Origin: Gammaproteobacteria bacterium UBA2168
GTDB lineage: Bacteria; Pseudomonadota; Gammaproteobacteria; Pseudomonadales; Azotimanducaceae
NCBI GenBank assembly: GCA_002327525.1
Contig: DCWG01000125.1
Coordinates: 24,172-88,171, forward strand
Reading direction: 5' to 3'
DNA: 64,000 nt
Shown: piece by piece, positions 37,441-44,702 of the stretch
Layout: every line of letters begins with the position of its first letter
Position numbering within the stretch: position 1 is the stretch's first letter
The notes under the pieces: model-generated
The model's input: only the letters and a program-made list of their open reading frames with translations
Told to the model about the DNA's origin: nothing
Databases searched by the model: none
Made by a program: the position numbers and the translations under genes

Positions 37441-38400
37441 ATGGACGCAATGAACAAGCCGGATCTGGCGGTCGTGAGCGACCTGCCGGACGTAGCCAGC
37501 CGCGAACTGATGCAGCCCCAGTTGAGCCTGGACTGGGTTGGTATGAGCAACATTCACCAGCCGTTGCTGGTCCAGGACGGGGAGCGCACCAGTCAGGTGC
37601 AGACCAAAGTGCAGGTGTATGTGGACCTGGCCGACTGTATGGCCAAGGGCATTCACATGTCCCGGCTGTACTTGATTCTCGATGAGCATGCCGAGACGCG
37701 GGCACTGACGGCAGCCGGTCTGAAGCTGATGCTGGCCTCGCTGCTTGAGTCTCACCGGGGCCTGTCCAGCCGCGCTTTCCTGCAGTTCGAGTTCGACTAC
37801 TACCTGCGCCGCCAGGCGCTGGTCAGCGAGTTTTCGGGGTGGAACAGCTACCCGGTGACCATCAAGGGCACACTCATGGACGGCGAGATGCATCTGGAAC
37901 TCGGCATCGGCGTGTATTACTCATCCACCTGCCCCTGTTCCGCTGCTCTGGCCCGCCAGCTGATCCAGAACCAGTTTCAGCAGGATTTCGGCAGTCGCGG
38001 TCAGGTGAGTGTGTCGGAAGTGGAAAACTGGCTCGGCACCGAGCAGGGCATCGTCGCCACGCCGCACAGCCAGCGCAGCCTCGCACATGTACTGGTGAAG
38101 CTGGAGGACGGACTTGCCGACTTTCCCATCACCGACCTGATCGATCGCATCGAGGACACACTGAAGACGCCGGTGCAGACGGCGGTGAAACGCGAGGACG
38201 AACAGGAGTTCGCACGTCTGAACGGCCAAAACCTGATGTTCATCGAGGATTCCGGGCGCGAGCTCAAGGCCCTTCTTCAGGAGGACGAAAGGTTGAGGGA
38301 TTTCTGGGTGCGCGTGGAACACCACGAGAGCCTGCACGCGCACGATGCAGTGGGTATTTTCACCAAGGGTGTGGAGAAGGGATACTTGCCTATCCCTTGA
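37441..38400 (+). CDS. folE2: GTP cyclohydrolase FolE2 (GCYH-IB)
   Basis: FolE2 converts GTP to dihydroneopterin triphosphate, the first step to folate, as a metal-flexible alternative to FolE. The 319-residue protein has the COG1469/DUF198 signatures LSLDWVGMSNIHQPLLV, KGIHMSRLYL and the active-site cysteine in STCPCSAALA, ending with EHHESLHAHDAVG. Such genes are often induced by zinc shortage through Zur; I see no clear Zur operator in the 79-bp upstream gap. ATG 37441 is the natural start. QueF-type proteins share the T-fold but not these motifs. Confidence 0.93.
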   Translation: MDAMNKPDLAVVSDLPDVASRELMQPQLSLDWVGMSNIHQPLLVQDGERTSQVQTKVQVYVDLADCMAKGIHMSRLYLILDEHAETRALTAAGLKLMLASLLESHRGLSSRAFLQFEFDYYLRRQALVSEFSGWNSYPVTIKGTLMDGEMHLELGIGVYYSSTCPCSAALARQLIQNQFQQDFGSRGQVSVSEVENWLGTEQGIVATPHSQRSLAHVLVKLEDGLADFPITDLIDRIEDTLKTPVQTAVKREDEQEFARLNGQNLMFIEDSGRELKALLQEDERLRDFWVRVEHHESLHAHDAVGIFTKGVEKGYLPIP

Positions 38401-38461
38401 GGGCCCTCGGGGGGTATCCGGAAGGCTCCGAGGATTCTGAGGACTCTGAGGAACAAGTTTC

Positions 38462-39589
38462 ATGAGCAGCAACGGCGTGGTCATCAGCGGAGCCGGGTTG
38501 TGGAAGCCCGAGCATACCGTCACCAACGAAGAACTCGTCGAGAGCTACAACGCCTGGGCGCAGCGTTACAACGAACAGCACGCCGAGACCATTGCAGCAG
38601 GGGAGGAGGAGGAAAAGCCGCTTTCCAGCGCCGAATTCGTCGAAAAGGCCAGCGGCATCCGCCAGCGCTACGCGTACATCAAAGACGGTATTCTGGACGT
38701 CGAACGCATGCGCCCGCGTATTCCGGTGCGACCGGACGAAGAGCTCTCGCATCAGGCAGAAATCGCCGTCAACGCGGCGAAGCTCGCACTGGAGGGAGCC
38801 GGGCGCATTGGTGGCGATGTCGATATGGTCATCGTCTCCTGCGCGTACACACAGCGCTCTTACCCTGCAATCGCCATCGAAGCGCAGCACGCACTCGGTA
38901 TCGAGGGGTTCGGCTTCGACATGCTGGTCGCGTGCTCCGCTGCGACCTTTGCATTGCAACGCGCGGTGGACGCCATCGCTGCGGGTTCCGCGAAGTGCGT
39001 GCTGGTTATCAATCCGGAACTCACTTCACCCCAGGTCAACTACACCGACCGTGACAGCCACTTCATCTTCGGCGACGTCAGCACGGCCATCGTGCTGGAA
39101 AGGGAGGAAGACGCGAGCGCCGAGCATGTCTACAAGGTGCTTGGCAGTCGTGCGGTAACCCTCTATTCCAACAACATCCGCTCGAATTTCGGCTACGTCT
39201 CCTACGCGGATGACTCCGACCCCTACGGGACGGACAAGCTCTTCCACCAGAACGGCCGCAAGGTGTTCAAGGAAGTCTGCCCCATGGCGGCGGAGCATCT
39301 CGCGGGCCAGATCGCCGATCTGCAGCTCGCGGTGACGGATGTGAAGCGCTGGTGGCTGCATCAGGCTAACCTCAACATGAACCAGCTGATCACGCGTCGG
39401 CTGATCGGCCGCGACATGACACAGGAGGAAGCTCCGATCGTACTCGATGAGTACGCCAATACCGCCTCCGCGGGATCGATTATCGCGTTCTGCCTCTACA
39501 ACAAGGATCTGCAGGCAGGCGACGTGGGCGTGATCTGCTCTTTCGGCGCGGGTTACTCCATTGGTTCGCTGGTGATTCAGAAGCTCTAG
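38462..39589 (+). CDS. Beta-ketoacyl-ACP synthase III family protein
   Basis: The 375-residue thiolase-fold enzyme has the complete KAS III triad: Cys158 (LVACSAATF), His300 (WWLHQANLN) and Asn333 (YANTASAGS). It carries a charged insertion near residues 35-55 (QHAETIAAGEEEEKP), which differs from the compact housekeeping FabH and is found in the second FabH-like type of Pseudomonas and relatives. It probably condenses an acyl-CoA with malonyl-ACP. ATG 38462 follows GAGGAACAAGTTTC. Three short GAGGAYTCTGAGG-like repeats lie just before it. No other fatty-acid gene is adjacent. Confidence 0.88.
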   Translation: MSSNGVVISGAGLWKPEHTVTNEELVESYNAWAQRYNEQHAETIAAGEEEEKPLSSAEFVEKASGIRQRYAYIKDGILDVERMRPRIPVRPDEELSHQAEIAVNAAKLALEGAGRIGGDVDMVIVSCAYTQRSYPAIAIEAQHALGIEGFGFDMLVACSAATFALQRAVDAIAAGSAKCVLVINPELTSPQVNYTDRDSHFIFGDVSTAIVLEREEDASAEHVYKVLGSRAVTLYSNNIRSNFGYVSYADDSDPYGTDKLFHQNGRKVFKEVCPMAAEHLAGQIADLQLAVTDVKRWWLHQANLNMNQLITRRLIGRDMTQEEAPIVLDEYANTASAGSIIAFCLYNKDLQAGDVGVICSFGAGYSIGSLVIQKL

Positions 39590-39617
39590 TGGGCTGCCCC
39601 ACTAGCACGACCTACGC

Positions 39618-40553
39618 GTGGCCGGTTCTTCCAAAAAAGCGATCTATGCAGCCCTCGTCGGCAACACGCTGATCGCGGCAACCAAATTTGCCGCCGCCGC
39701 GATCAGCGGCAGCTCCGCCATGTTTTCCGAGGGCGTGCACTCGCTGGTGGACACCGGCAACCAGGTGCTGCTGCTGTACGGGCTGAAACGTGCCGAGAAA
39801 CCGCCGGACGAGGAGTTTCCCTTCGGTCACGGCAAGGAAATCTACTTCTGGAGCTTCGTGGTCGCCATGCTGATCTTCGGCCTAGGTGCGACCGTGTCCA
39901 TACACACCGGATGGCAGCATCTGTCGCAACCGGCGGAGATCCAGAACATCTGGCTCAACTATGCGGTGCTGGGTTTCGCGGTAGTGTTCGAGGGCGGAGC
40001 GCTTTATGTCGCATTCCGGGAGTTCAACCGTCACAAGGGCCGCGCGGGTTATCTGGAAGCGGTCAAACGCGGCAAGGATCCGAGTATTTTCGTGGTGGTT
40101 TTCGAAGACAGCGCTGCGATGCTTGGCCTGTTGGTCGCGATCGGCGGGCTGATTGCTTATCAGCTGACAGGTAATCCCGTGTTCGATGCCCTCGCGTCGA
40201 TCAGCATCGGCGTGATTCTCGGTGCCACAGCCATCTGGCTTGCCTACGAGAGCAAGGGTTTGTTGATCGGTGAGGCGGCGGAGCCGGAGCTTGCGCGCGC
40301 CATGCGCAGGCTGGCGGGCTCGGGAGAAGGGGTGAAGCACGTCAACGAGCTGATCACACTGCACATGGGTCCTGCGCAGATCATCGTCGTGGTGAGTCTC
40401 GATTTCGTGAGCGGTATCGATGCGGACACGGTGGAACGTACCGTCACCGACCTGACACGTCTCATCAAGGCGCTGGACAGTCGTGTGATGCGCGTGTTCA
40501 TCGAGGCCGAAAACGAGGCCGACCATGGCTCGGATGAGGGCTTCATCGCCTGA
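39618..40553 (+). CDS. Cation diffusion facilitator family transporter
   Basis: The 311-residue membrane protein is a CDF metal exporter. About six helices are visible, and the metal-site residues appear in FSEGVHSLVDTGNQ (His and Asp of helix 2) and VVFEDSAAMLG (Glu/Asp of helix 5). FPFGHGKEIYFWSF is a family signature, and the C-terminal cytoplasmic domain begins near residue 210. GTG 39618 starts just ahead of helix 1. The substrate is likely Zn, Fe or Mn, but cannot be decided. The gene next to folE2 and the synthase has no visible partner. Confidence 0.88.
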   Translation: MAGSSKKAIYAALVGNTLIAATKFAAAAISGSSAMFSEGVHSLVDTGNQVLLLYGLKRAEKPPDEEFPFGHGKEIYFWSFVVAMLIFGLGATVSIHTGWQHLSQPAEIQNIWLNYAVLGFAVVFEGGALYVAFREFNRHKGRAGYLEAVKRGKDPSIFVVVFEDSAAMLGLLVAIGGLIAYQLTGNPVFDALASISIGVILGATAIWLAYESKGLLIGEAAEPELARAMRRLAGSGEGVKHVNELITLHMGPAQIIVVVSLDFVSGIDADTVERTVTDLTRLIKALDSRVMRVFIEAENEADHGSDEGFIA

Positions 40554-40620
40554 GTACGGGTACTGGCGTCAATGAAACGACCTGGTGCATGATGTGAGTG
40601 GCGACTGCGTCACGCGGCAC

Positions 40621-40640
40621 GGTCCATCAGCAAATGGACC
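40621..40640 (+). other. Seven-base-pair hairpin after the CDF gene
   Basis: GGTCCAT (40621-40627) and ATGGACC (40634-40640) are a perfect inverted repeat with a six-base loop. It lies between the CDF stop and the next gene. It has no following T-run, so termination is not certain. Confidence 0.4.
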
Positions 40641-40663
40641 CGCTCGTAAAAAGGCTGAGCTCT

Positions 40664-40930
40664 GTGAAGATGATTGGGGTTTTCGTAGGCATAGTGCTGG
40701 CAGGCGCAACAGGTCACGTTGCGGCGGCCGAACCCTTCGTCAAGAAAAGCCTCGACGGTGCCTGCCTGCCCATGTCGCACCCCGAGTTCTACGAGACGAA
40801 GATCTACGTCCGCAAGAATACCATGCAGGAATGCGTGGCCAGCGGCGGCAAGGAAGAGCACGAACCGCCCCCGGATGAAGACGGGGAAGTTCAGGCCGCA
40901 TCGAGCGGAGGGTCGGCGGTCAACGGATAG
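40664..40930 (+). CDS. Small predicted secreted protein with two cysteines
   Basis: From GTG 40664 (or ATG 40670) the protein has 88 residues. It opens with a signal peptide (MIGVFVGIVLAGATGHVAAAEP). The mature part has GACLPMSHPEFYETKIYVRKNTMQECVASGGK, with two cysteines that could form a disulfide, and an acidic, glycine/serine-rich tail. AAAAGG lies upstream. I do not recognise the family. A frame open from 40598 would put the signal peptide inside the protein, so the later start is preferred. It may be periplasmic or secreted; no partner gene is evident. Confidence 0.6.
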   Translation: MKMIGVFVGIVLAGATGHVAAAEPFVKKSLDGACLPMSHPEFYETKIYVRKNTMQECVASGGKEEHEPPPDEDGEVQAASSGGSAVNG

Positions 40931-40974
40931 CGTCAGCACAGCCCCTCATATAGGACTGCCAACCGGCATGACAA

Positions 40975-41922
40975 TCAGCGTATCGCGATGGGATTGATGA
41001 TCATCTGCACTGCCCCTCTTACCTTGGCCTGACCGAGCACGAAGAGAAACTCGAATGCGTCGTCGCGAACCAGGGATCCCGTGTTCATGGTCTCGAAGAT
41101 GTAGATGCCATTGTCCTTCAGGTAAGTGACATGACCCTGGTACGGGCGATTCGGGTTTTCCGGCGGAACCACGTCGAGCCCCCAGGTGTCGGAACCCACC
41201 GCAACCACACCCTTACCGGCCACGTAGAGGGCCACGGCTTCTGACTGACCGGGCTCTGTGCTCACCCAGGTATCGGGATCGCTCACGAGTTTTGCATCGG
41301 TCCAGCCGGTGTGGAAAAGCACCACGTCGCCCTCTCGGATGGGCGTGCCCTGCTTCTTCTCCACAGCTTTCACGTCTTCGACGGTGAAGGCCTGGCCACC
41401 AGCCAGATGATCCACGCCGTAGTGACCGGCCATGTCGAGCACGATACCGCGCGCGACGATCGGCGGGACGTTCTCGATGCCGAGTTTCGTGAGCCCTGTC
41501 ATCTGTGCGAAATCCCGCGCATTGTTGCAGTTGTAGTACTCACCATCGTGGCCCAGATGCCCCAGACCGTCGATCTGCGGACCGATGCCGAGCCACCCTT
41601 CGAAGATGTCGTCGTTGTATGTCATTCCGGCTGACGGCCGGGCGCTCTCCTGTTGATTGGGCTGTACTACGTAGAGGTTCAGCACTCGAGGTGCGAATGC
41701 GGGTGTGGAGCGGTCGATGGTGATGCCCAGGCTGTAGGCCTTGCCGGTTTTGATGAGTTTCGATGCCCTCAGCACCGATTCGGCGGTAATGAGGTTGGCG
41801 TTGCCGATCTGATCGTCCGGGCCCCAGCGCGAGGGCGTGCACTCCTGCGCGAATGTCGGTGATGCAGCAAGGACATAGACGAGCGTGCACAACAACACGC
41901 TGGCGCGGATGGATGGGTTCAT
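40975..41922 (-). CDS. Cyclase family protein (kynurenine formamidase-like fold), exported
   Basis: The 315-residue protein has a signal peptide (ASVLLCTLVYVLAASPTFAQ) and the metal-dependent cyclase/formamidase fold: PSRWGPDDQIGNAN, DGLGHLGHDGEYYN with the putative metal ligands, GIVLDMAGHYGVD, GDVVLFHTGW and GSDTWGLD. Relatives hydrolyse amides or lactones, but the family is functionally broad and the substrate cannot be read here. ATG 41922 gives a good signal peptide. The gene stands alone on the reverse strand in the variable segment between the CDF gene and tRNA-Leu. Confidence 0.85.
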   Translation of the reverse strand: MNPSIRASVLLCTLVYVLAASPTFAQECTPSRWGPDDQIGNANLITAESVLRASKLIKTGKAYSLGITIDRSTPAFAPRVLNLYVVQPNQQESARPSAGMTYNDDIFEGWLGIGPQIDGLGHLGHDGEYYNCNNARDFAQMTGLTKLGIENVPPIVARGIVLDMAGHYGVDHLAGGQAFTVEDVKAVEKKQGTPIREGDVVLFHTGWTDAKLVSDPDTWVSTEPGQSEAVALYVAGKGVVAVGSDTWGLDVVPPENPNRPYQGHVTYLKDNGIYIFETMNTGSLVRDDAFEFLFVLGQAKVRGAVQMIINPIAIR

Positions 41923-42211
41923 GCTAACTCTCCCTTGAATCTTCCTTCGACAAGCGTCCCATGCCGACGCGCGGGGCTCAAGTGAAATCCGCGCTCACAG
42001 CATTTTGAGGAGTGAGCCCGCAGTTCGAGGATTGCGGCCTATTGGCGGTGGTGGGTGCAAACCGAATCAGGGATGCAGGCGACTGTAGGTATGCTGCCAG
42101 GAAGTCGTCACAGCGCCTGCGTCGCTAAAAGATCGCTACAAGACAGGGGTACGCGATGGATACTCTGCCGAATCGAACCATGCCTTGCCGGTGCGGCCCG
42201 TGTCTGCGGTC

Positions 42212-42625
42212 ATGAGTGGGCGGCTGGACCGCTATGTGCGGCTGGCGTACGGTTTTTCATGGCTGATCTGGGCGCCGGCCATTCTCGCGAGCCGCGGCAT
42301 GTTGGTGCTGCCGGAGTTTCTCTCCGGCATGCCGGGGCCGGTGGGCACGTATGGACCCCTGTTGGCGGTGTTGGCGGTGTTGGCGCTGGTAGGCCGGGAA
42401 GGTGGGTTGAGCGAGTTTTTTCGACGCGGGGTGAGCGTTGCCGTTCCGTGGTACTGCTGGCTGGCCGCGTTGCTGATGTGGCGCGTAATACCGGCTTTCG
42501 GGGTATTCTTCTACCTGCTCGTGGGTGCCTGCATCTTCGGGCTCATGAGGGAGCATGGAAAGAATGCTGAACCCTGGTCGTGTTGCTGTCTGGCACATCG
42601 CATGGGGTCAGCGTTGGAAAGATGA
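42212..42625 (+). CDS. Short membrane protein resembling the N-terminus of a CPBP-type protease
   Basis: The 137-residue frame has four hydrophobic stretches. YGFSWLIWAPAILA, GTYGPLLAVLAVLAL and FFRRGVSVAVPWYCW follow the N-terminal pattern of CPBP (CAAX-like) membrane proteases. The catalytic Glu-Glu and His motifs that should follow are missing and the frame ends in a non-conserved tail (CCCLAHRMGS), so this looks like the remnant of a longer gene or a short standalone membrane protein. ATG 42212 is chosen by hydrophobicity; an in-frame TTG at 42185 would add nine residues. Confidence 0.5.
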   Translation: MSGRLDRYVRLAYGFSWLIWAPAILASRGMLVLPEFLSGMPGPVGTYGPLLAVLAVLALVGREGGLSEFFRRGVSVAVPWYCWLAALLMWRVIPAFGVFFYLLVGACIFGLMREHGKNAEPWSCCCLAHRMGSALER

Positions 42626-42651
42626 CACGCTAATCTCGGTGGGGTACAGGA

Positions 42652-43416
42652 CTGAAAACCGAAGATGCATGGGAAATATGGGGTCGCGAAGAGCCATACT
42701 TCGCCGTACTCACGGACGAGAAGTTCCTTTACGGCAACCTCACCGACGAGCGGCTCGATGCGTTTTTCGATACCGGTCGCGGCCATGTCAGGCGTACGCT
42801 CACCAAGATAAGCGTGCTCACCGGCAGGGAATTCTCGCCGCGAAGCGCGCTTGACTTCGGATGCGGAACGGGCCGCTTGCTGGTGGCGCTGGCCGAGGAA
42901 TCCACCTCTGTCACGGGCGTGGACATCGCTAGGAGCATGCTGGCCGAAGCGCGGCGCAACTGTGACACGCGGGCGGCGGGAGCCGACGTGCGTCTCATGA
43001 CCACGTCGGAGTTTCTGGCGGAAAGTGGGCGCAGCTACGACTTCATTCACTCCCACCTCGTGTTTCAGCACATCCGTAGAAGCGATGGAGAGCCTTTGCT
43101 GCGTGCACTTGCCGAGCGCCTGCAAAACGACGGCGTACTCGCAGTGAGTGTGTTGTGCGGGAATCGTCACGCCTGGCCGCGTCGGCTGGCTGCCTGGATG
43201 GAGGCGCGCTTTGCGCTGGTGCACGCCTTCGTGCGGCACGTGAAAAGAGAGCCTCACCGGATTGCAGCGATGGAGATGAACATCTACGACGTTGGACAGA
43301 TTTCGGCGTCGTGGGCGAATGCCGGCGTGCGCGTTCTCGACGTTGCCACGTACGAAGAGGGTGCGTTGCGCTGGGCAACGCTGTTCGGCTGCAGGGAACG
43401 GGACGCTACCGTGTAA
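42652..43416 (+). CDS. Class I SAM-dependent methyltransferase, unusual start
   Basis: The frame encodes a Rossmann methyltransferase with motif I LDFGCGTGRLL, the acidic end VTGVDIA, and SYDFIHSHLVFQHI. A start at the in-frame GTG 42814 would cut off real sequence: codons 42661-42813 read EDAWEIWGREEPYFAVLTDE..., typical of the N-terminus of this family. No ATG, GTG or TTG lies between that and the stop at 42631, so a CTG at 42652 is the best candidate, giving 254 residues; otherwise the 5' end is damaged. The substrate is unknown. Confidence 0.65.
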   Translation: MKTEDAWEIWGREEPYFAVLTDEKFLYGNLTDERLDAFFDTGRGHVRRTLTKISVLTGREFSPRSALDFGCGTGRLLVALAEESTSVTGVDIARSMLAEARRNCDTRAAGADVRLMTTSEFLAESGRSYDFIHSHLVFQHIRRSDGEPLLRALAERLQNDGVLAVSVLCGNRHAWPRRLAAWMEARFALVHAFVRHVKREPHRIAAMEMNIYDVGQISASWANAGVRVLDVATYEEGALRWATLFGCRERDATV

Positions 43417-43480
43417 CGGCAGCATTCGCCGGTATAGGGTAGGCCTCCGAAACCAGAGTGCGGGGGCTGCGATAAAACAC

Positions 43481-43636
43481 GTGGCGTGTGCGTTTTTGTT
43501 GTTGTCTTGTGTCGCTGGGGCTGCCGGAGAATCGGAACTGAGGCCCGGGAACCTGGCAGCGCACCCGGAGGCCGGGGACAGTTCGGATGACATGGTCCAC
43601 GGGCTTGGCTCGCGCCTGCCCTGGAAAGAGGGCTGA
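43481..43636 (+). CDS. Possible small exported protein
   Basis: A 51-codon frame from GTG 43481 begins with a hydrophobic leader (ACAFLLLSCVAGAAG) that resembles a signal peptide with a loose lipobox (LLSC), then a hydrophilic mature part ending DMVHGLGSRLPWKEG. No strong ribosome site is visible and I recognise no family. It lies in the 273-bp gap between the methyltransferase and tRNA-Leu, which shows nothing else. This is a tentative call. Confidence 0.25.
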   Translation: MACAFLLLSCVAGAAGESELRPGNLAAHPEAGDSSDDMVHGLGSRLPWKEG

Positions 43637-43689
43637 CTATTCGAAACGCCCATTCACCAAAAAGACGATCGTTAAGCTATTGGGATAGT

Positions 43690-43776
43690 TGGTGCCGAGG
43701 AGAGGACTTGAACCTCCACGGGGTTACCCCCACTAGCACCTGAAGCTAGCGTGTCTACCAATTTCACCACCTCGGC
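43690..43776 (-). tRNA. leuT: tRNA-Leu (CAG)
   Basis: Read on the reverse strand the 87-base sequence begins GCCGAGGTGG, has the D-loop AATTGGTAGACACG, an anticodon arm with the loop TTCAGGT (anticodon CAG), a long variable arm (GGGGGTAACCCC), the T-arm GGTTCAAGTCC and ends with encoded CCA. The 5' GCCGAGG pairs with 3' CCTCGGC. A long variable arm and G-C closing pairs fit tRNA-Leu. It lies upstream of rnr as in Pseudomonas, but on the reverse strand and separated by aqpZ. Confidence 0.95.
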
Positions 43777-43980
43777 ATCGAATTGGAGCACCTGATGTGG
43801 TACCCCGACAGTGGGCGGCGCAATGTACTAAAACCCCTCTCCGGGTGTCAATTGTCTGCCCGGGACTACGTCTTGATACTGCGCGAGGCCACGGGTAACG
43901 TCACGCTCGGTGCGCGATGGTTGGTTGATCGAAATCAGGCCTGGCCGACGGTGCCAGTGGGGAGCCAGTGGGGAAGGGAC

Positions 43981-44670
43981 ATGAAAGCATGCGGCGCGGA
44001 GTTCTTTGGGACGTTCTGGCTCGTGCTCGGCGGGTGCGGAAGTGCGGTGCTCGCGGTGGGTGTTGCGGACGTGGGCATCGCCTGGATGGGTGTCTCGATC
44101 GCCTTCGGGCTCAGCGTGCTTACCATGGCCTATGCCATCGGTCATATCTCGGGCTGCCACCTCAATCCAGCGGTATCGGTGGGCCTTTGGGTGGGCGGAC
44201 GTTTCAAGGCCGGTCAGTTGTTGCCCTATATCGCCGCCCAGGTGCTCGGTGCGGTGGTGGCCGCAGGGGTGCTCTATGTCATTGCCTCGGGAGCCGAGAG
44301 TTTCGACCCCACCAACGGACTCGCCTCCAATGGCTATGGCGAGCATTCGCCCGGGGGCTACTCAATGGGTGCGGCGTTCGTCACGGAAGTGGTGATGACC
44401 GCTATGTTCCTGTTGATCATCATGGGTGCGACGTCTGGGCGTGCGCCTCAGGGTTTCGCACCCATCGCTATCGGCCTCGGGCTCACGCTCATCCATCTCA
44501 TCAGCATTCCGGTTACCAACACGTCGGTCAATCCGGCACGGTCCACGGGCGTGGCGTTGTTCGTCGGCGACTGGGCCGTGGCGCAACTGTGGTTGTTCTG
44601 GATCGCGCCGATCATGGGTGGCGCAATCGGCGCAGGGCTGTATCGTGCGCTTGGCAATGACGAGGACTGA
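43981..44670 (+). CDS. aqpZ: Aquaporin Z-type water channel
   Basis: AqpZ conducts water across the inner membrane. The 229-residue protein has six helices and both NPA motifs (residues 62-64 in HLNPAVS and 184-186 in SVNPARS), with His172 and Arg187 at the selectivity filter, which fits a water channel rather than a glycerol facilitator. ATG 43981 follows GGGGAAGGGAC; the longer open frame from 43783 is mostly hydrophilic and lies against the tRNA gene. No regulatory gene is adjacent. Between tRNA-Leu and rnr this gene is not part of the usual order. Confidence 0.93.
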   Translation: MKACGAEFFGTFWLVLGGCGSAVLAVGVADVGIAWMGVSIAFGLSVLTMAYAIGHISGCHLNPAVSVGLWVGGRFKAGQLLPYIAAQVLGAVVAAGVLYVIASGAESFDPTNGLASNGYGEHSPGGYSMGAAFVTEVVMTAMFLLIIMGATSGRAPQGFAPIAIGLGLTLIHLISIPVTNTSVNPARSTGVALFVGDWAVAQLWLFWIAPIMGGAIGAGLYRALGNDED

Positions 44671-44702
44671 GTGTGCCATGACCCGATTGCTGGGAGGTTG
44701 GT

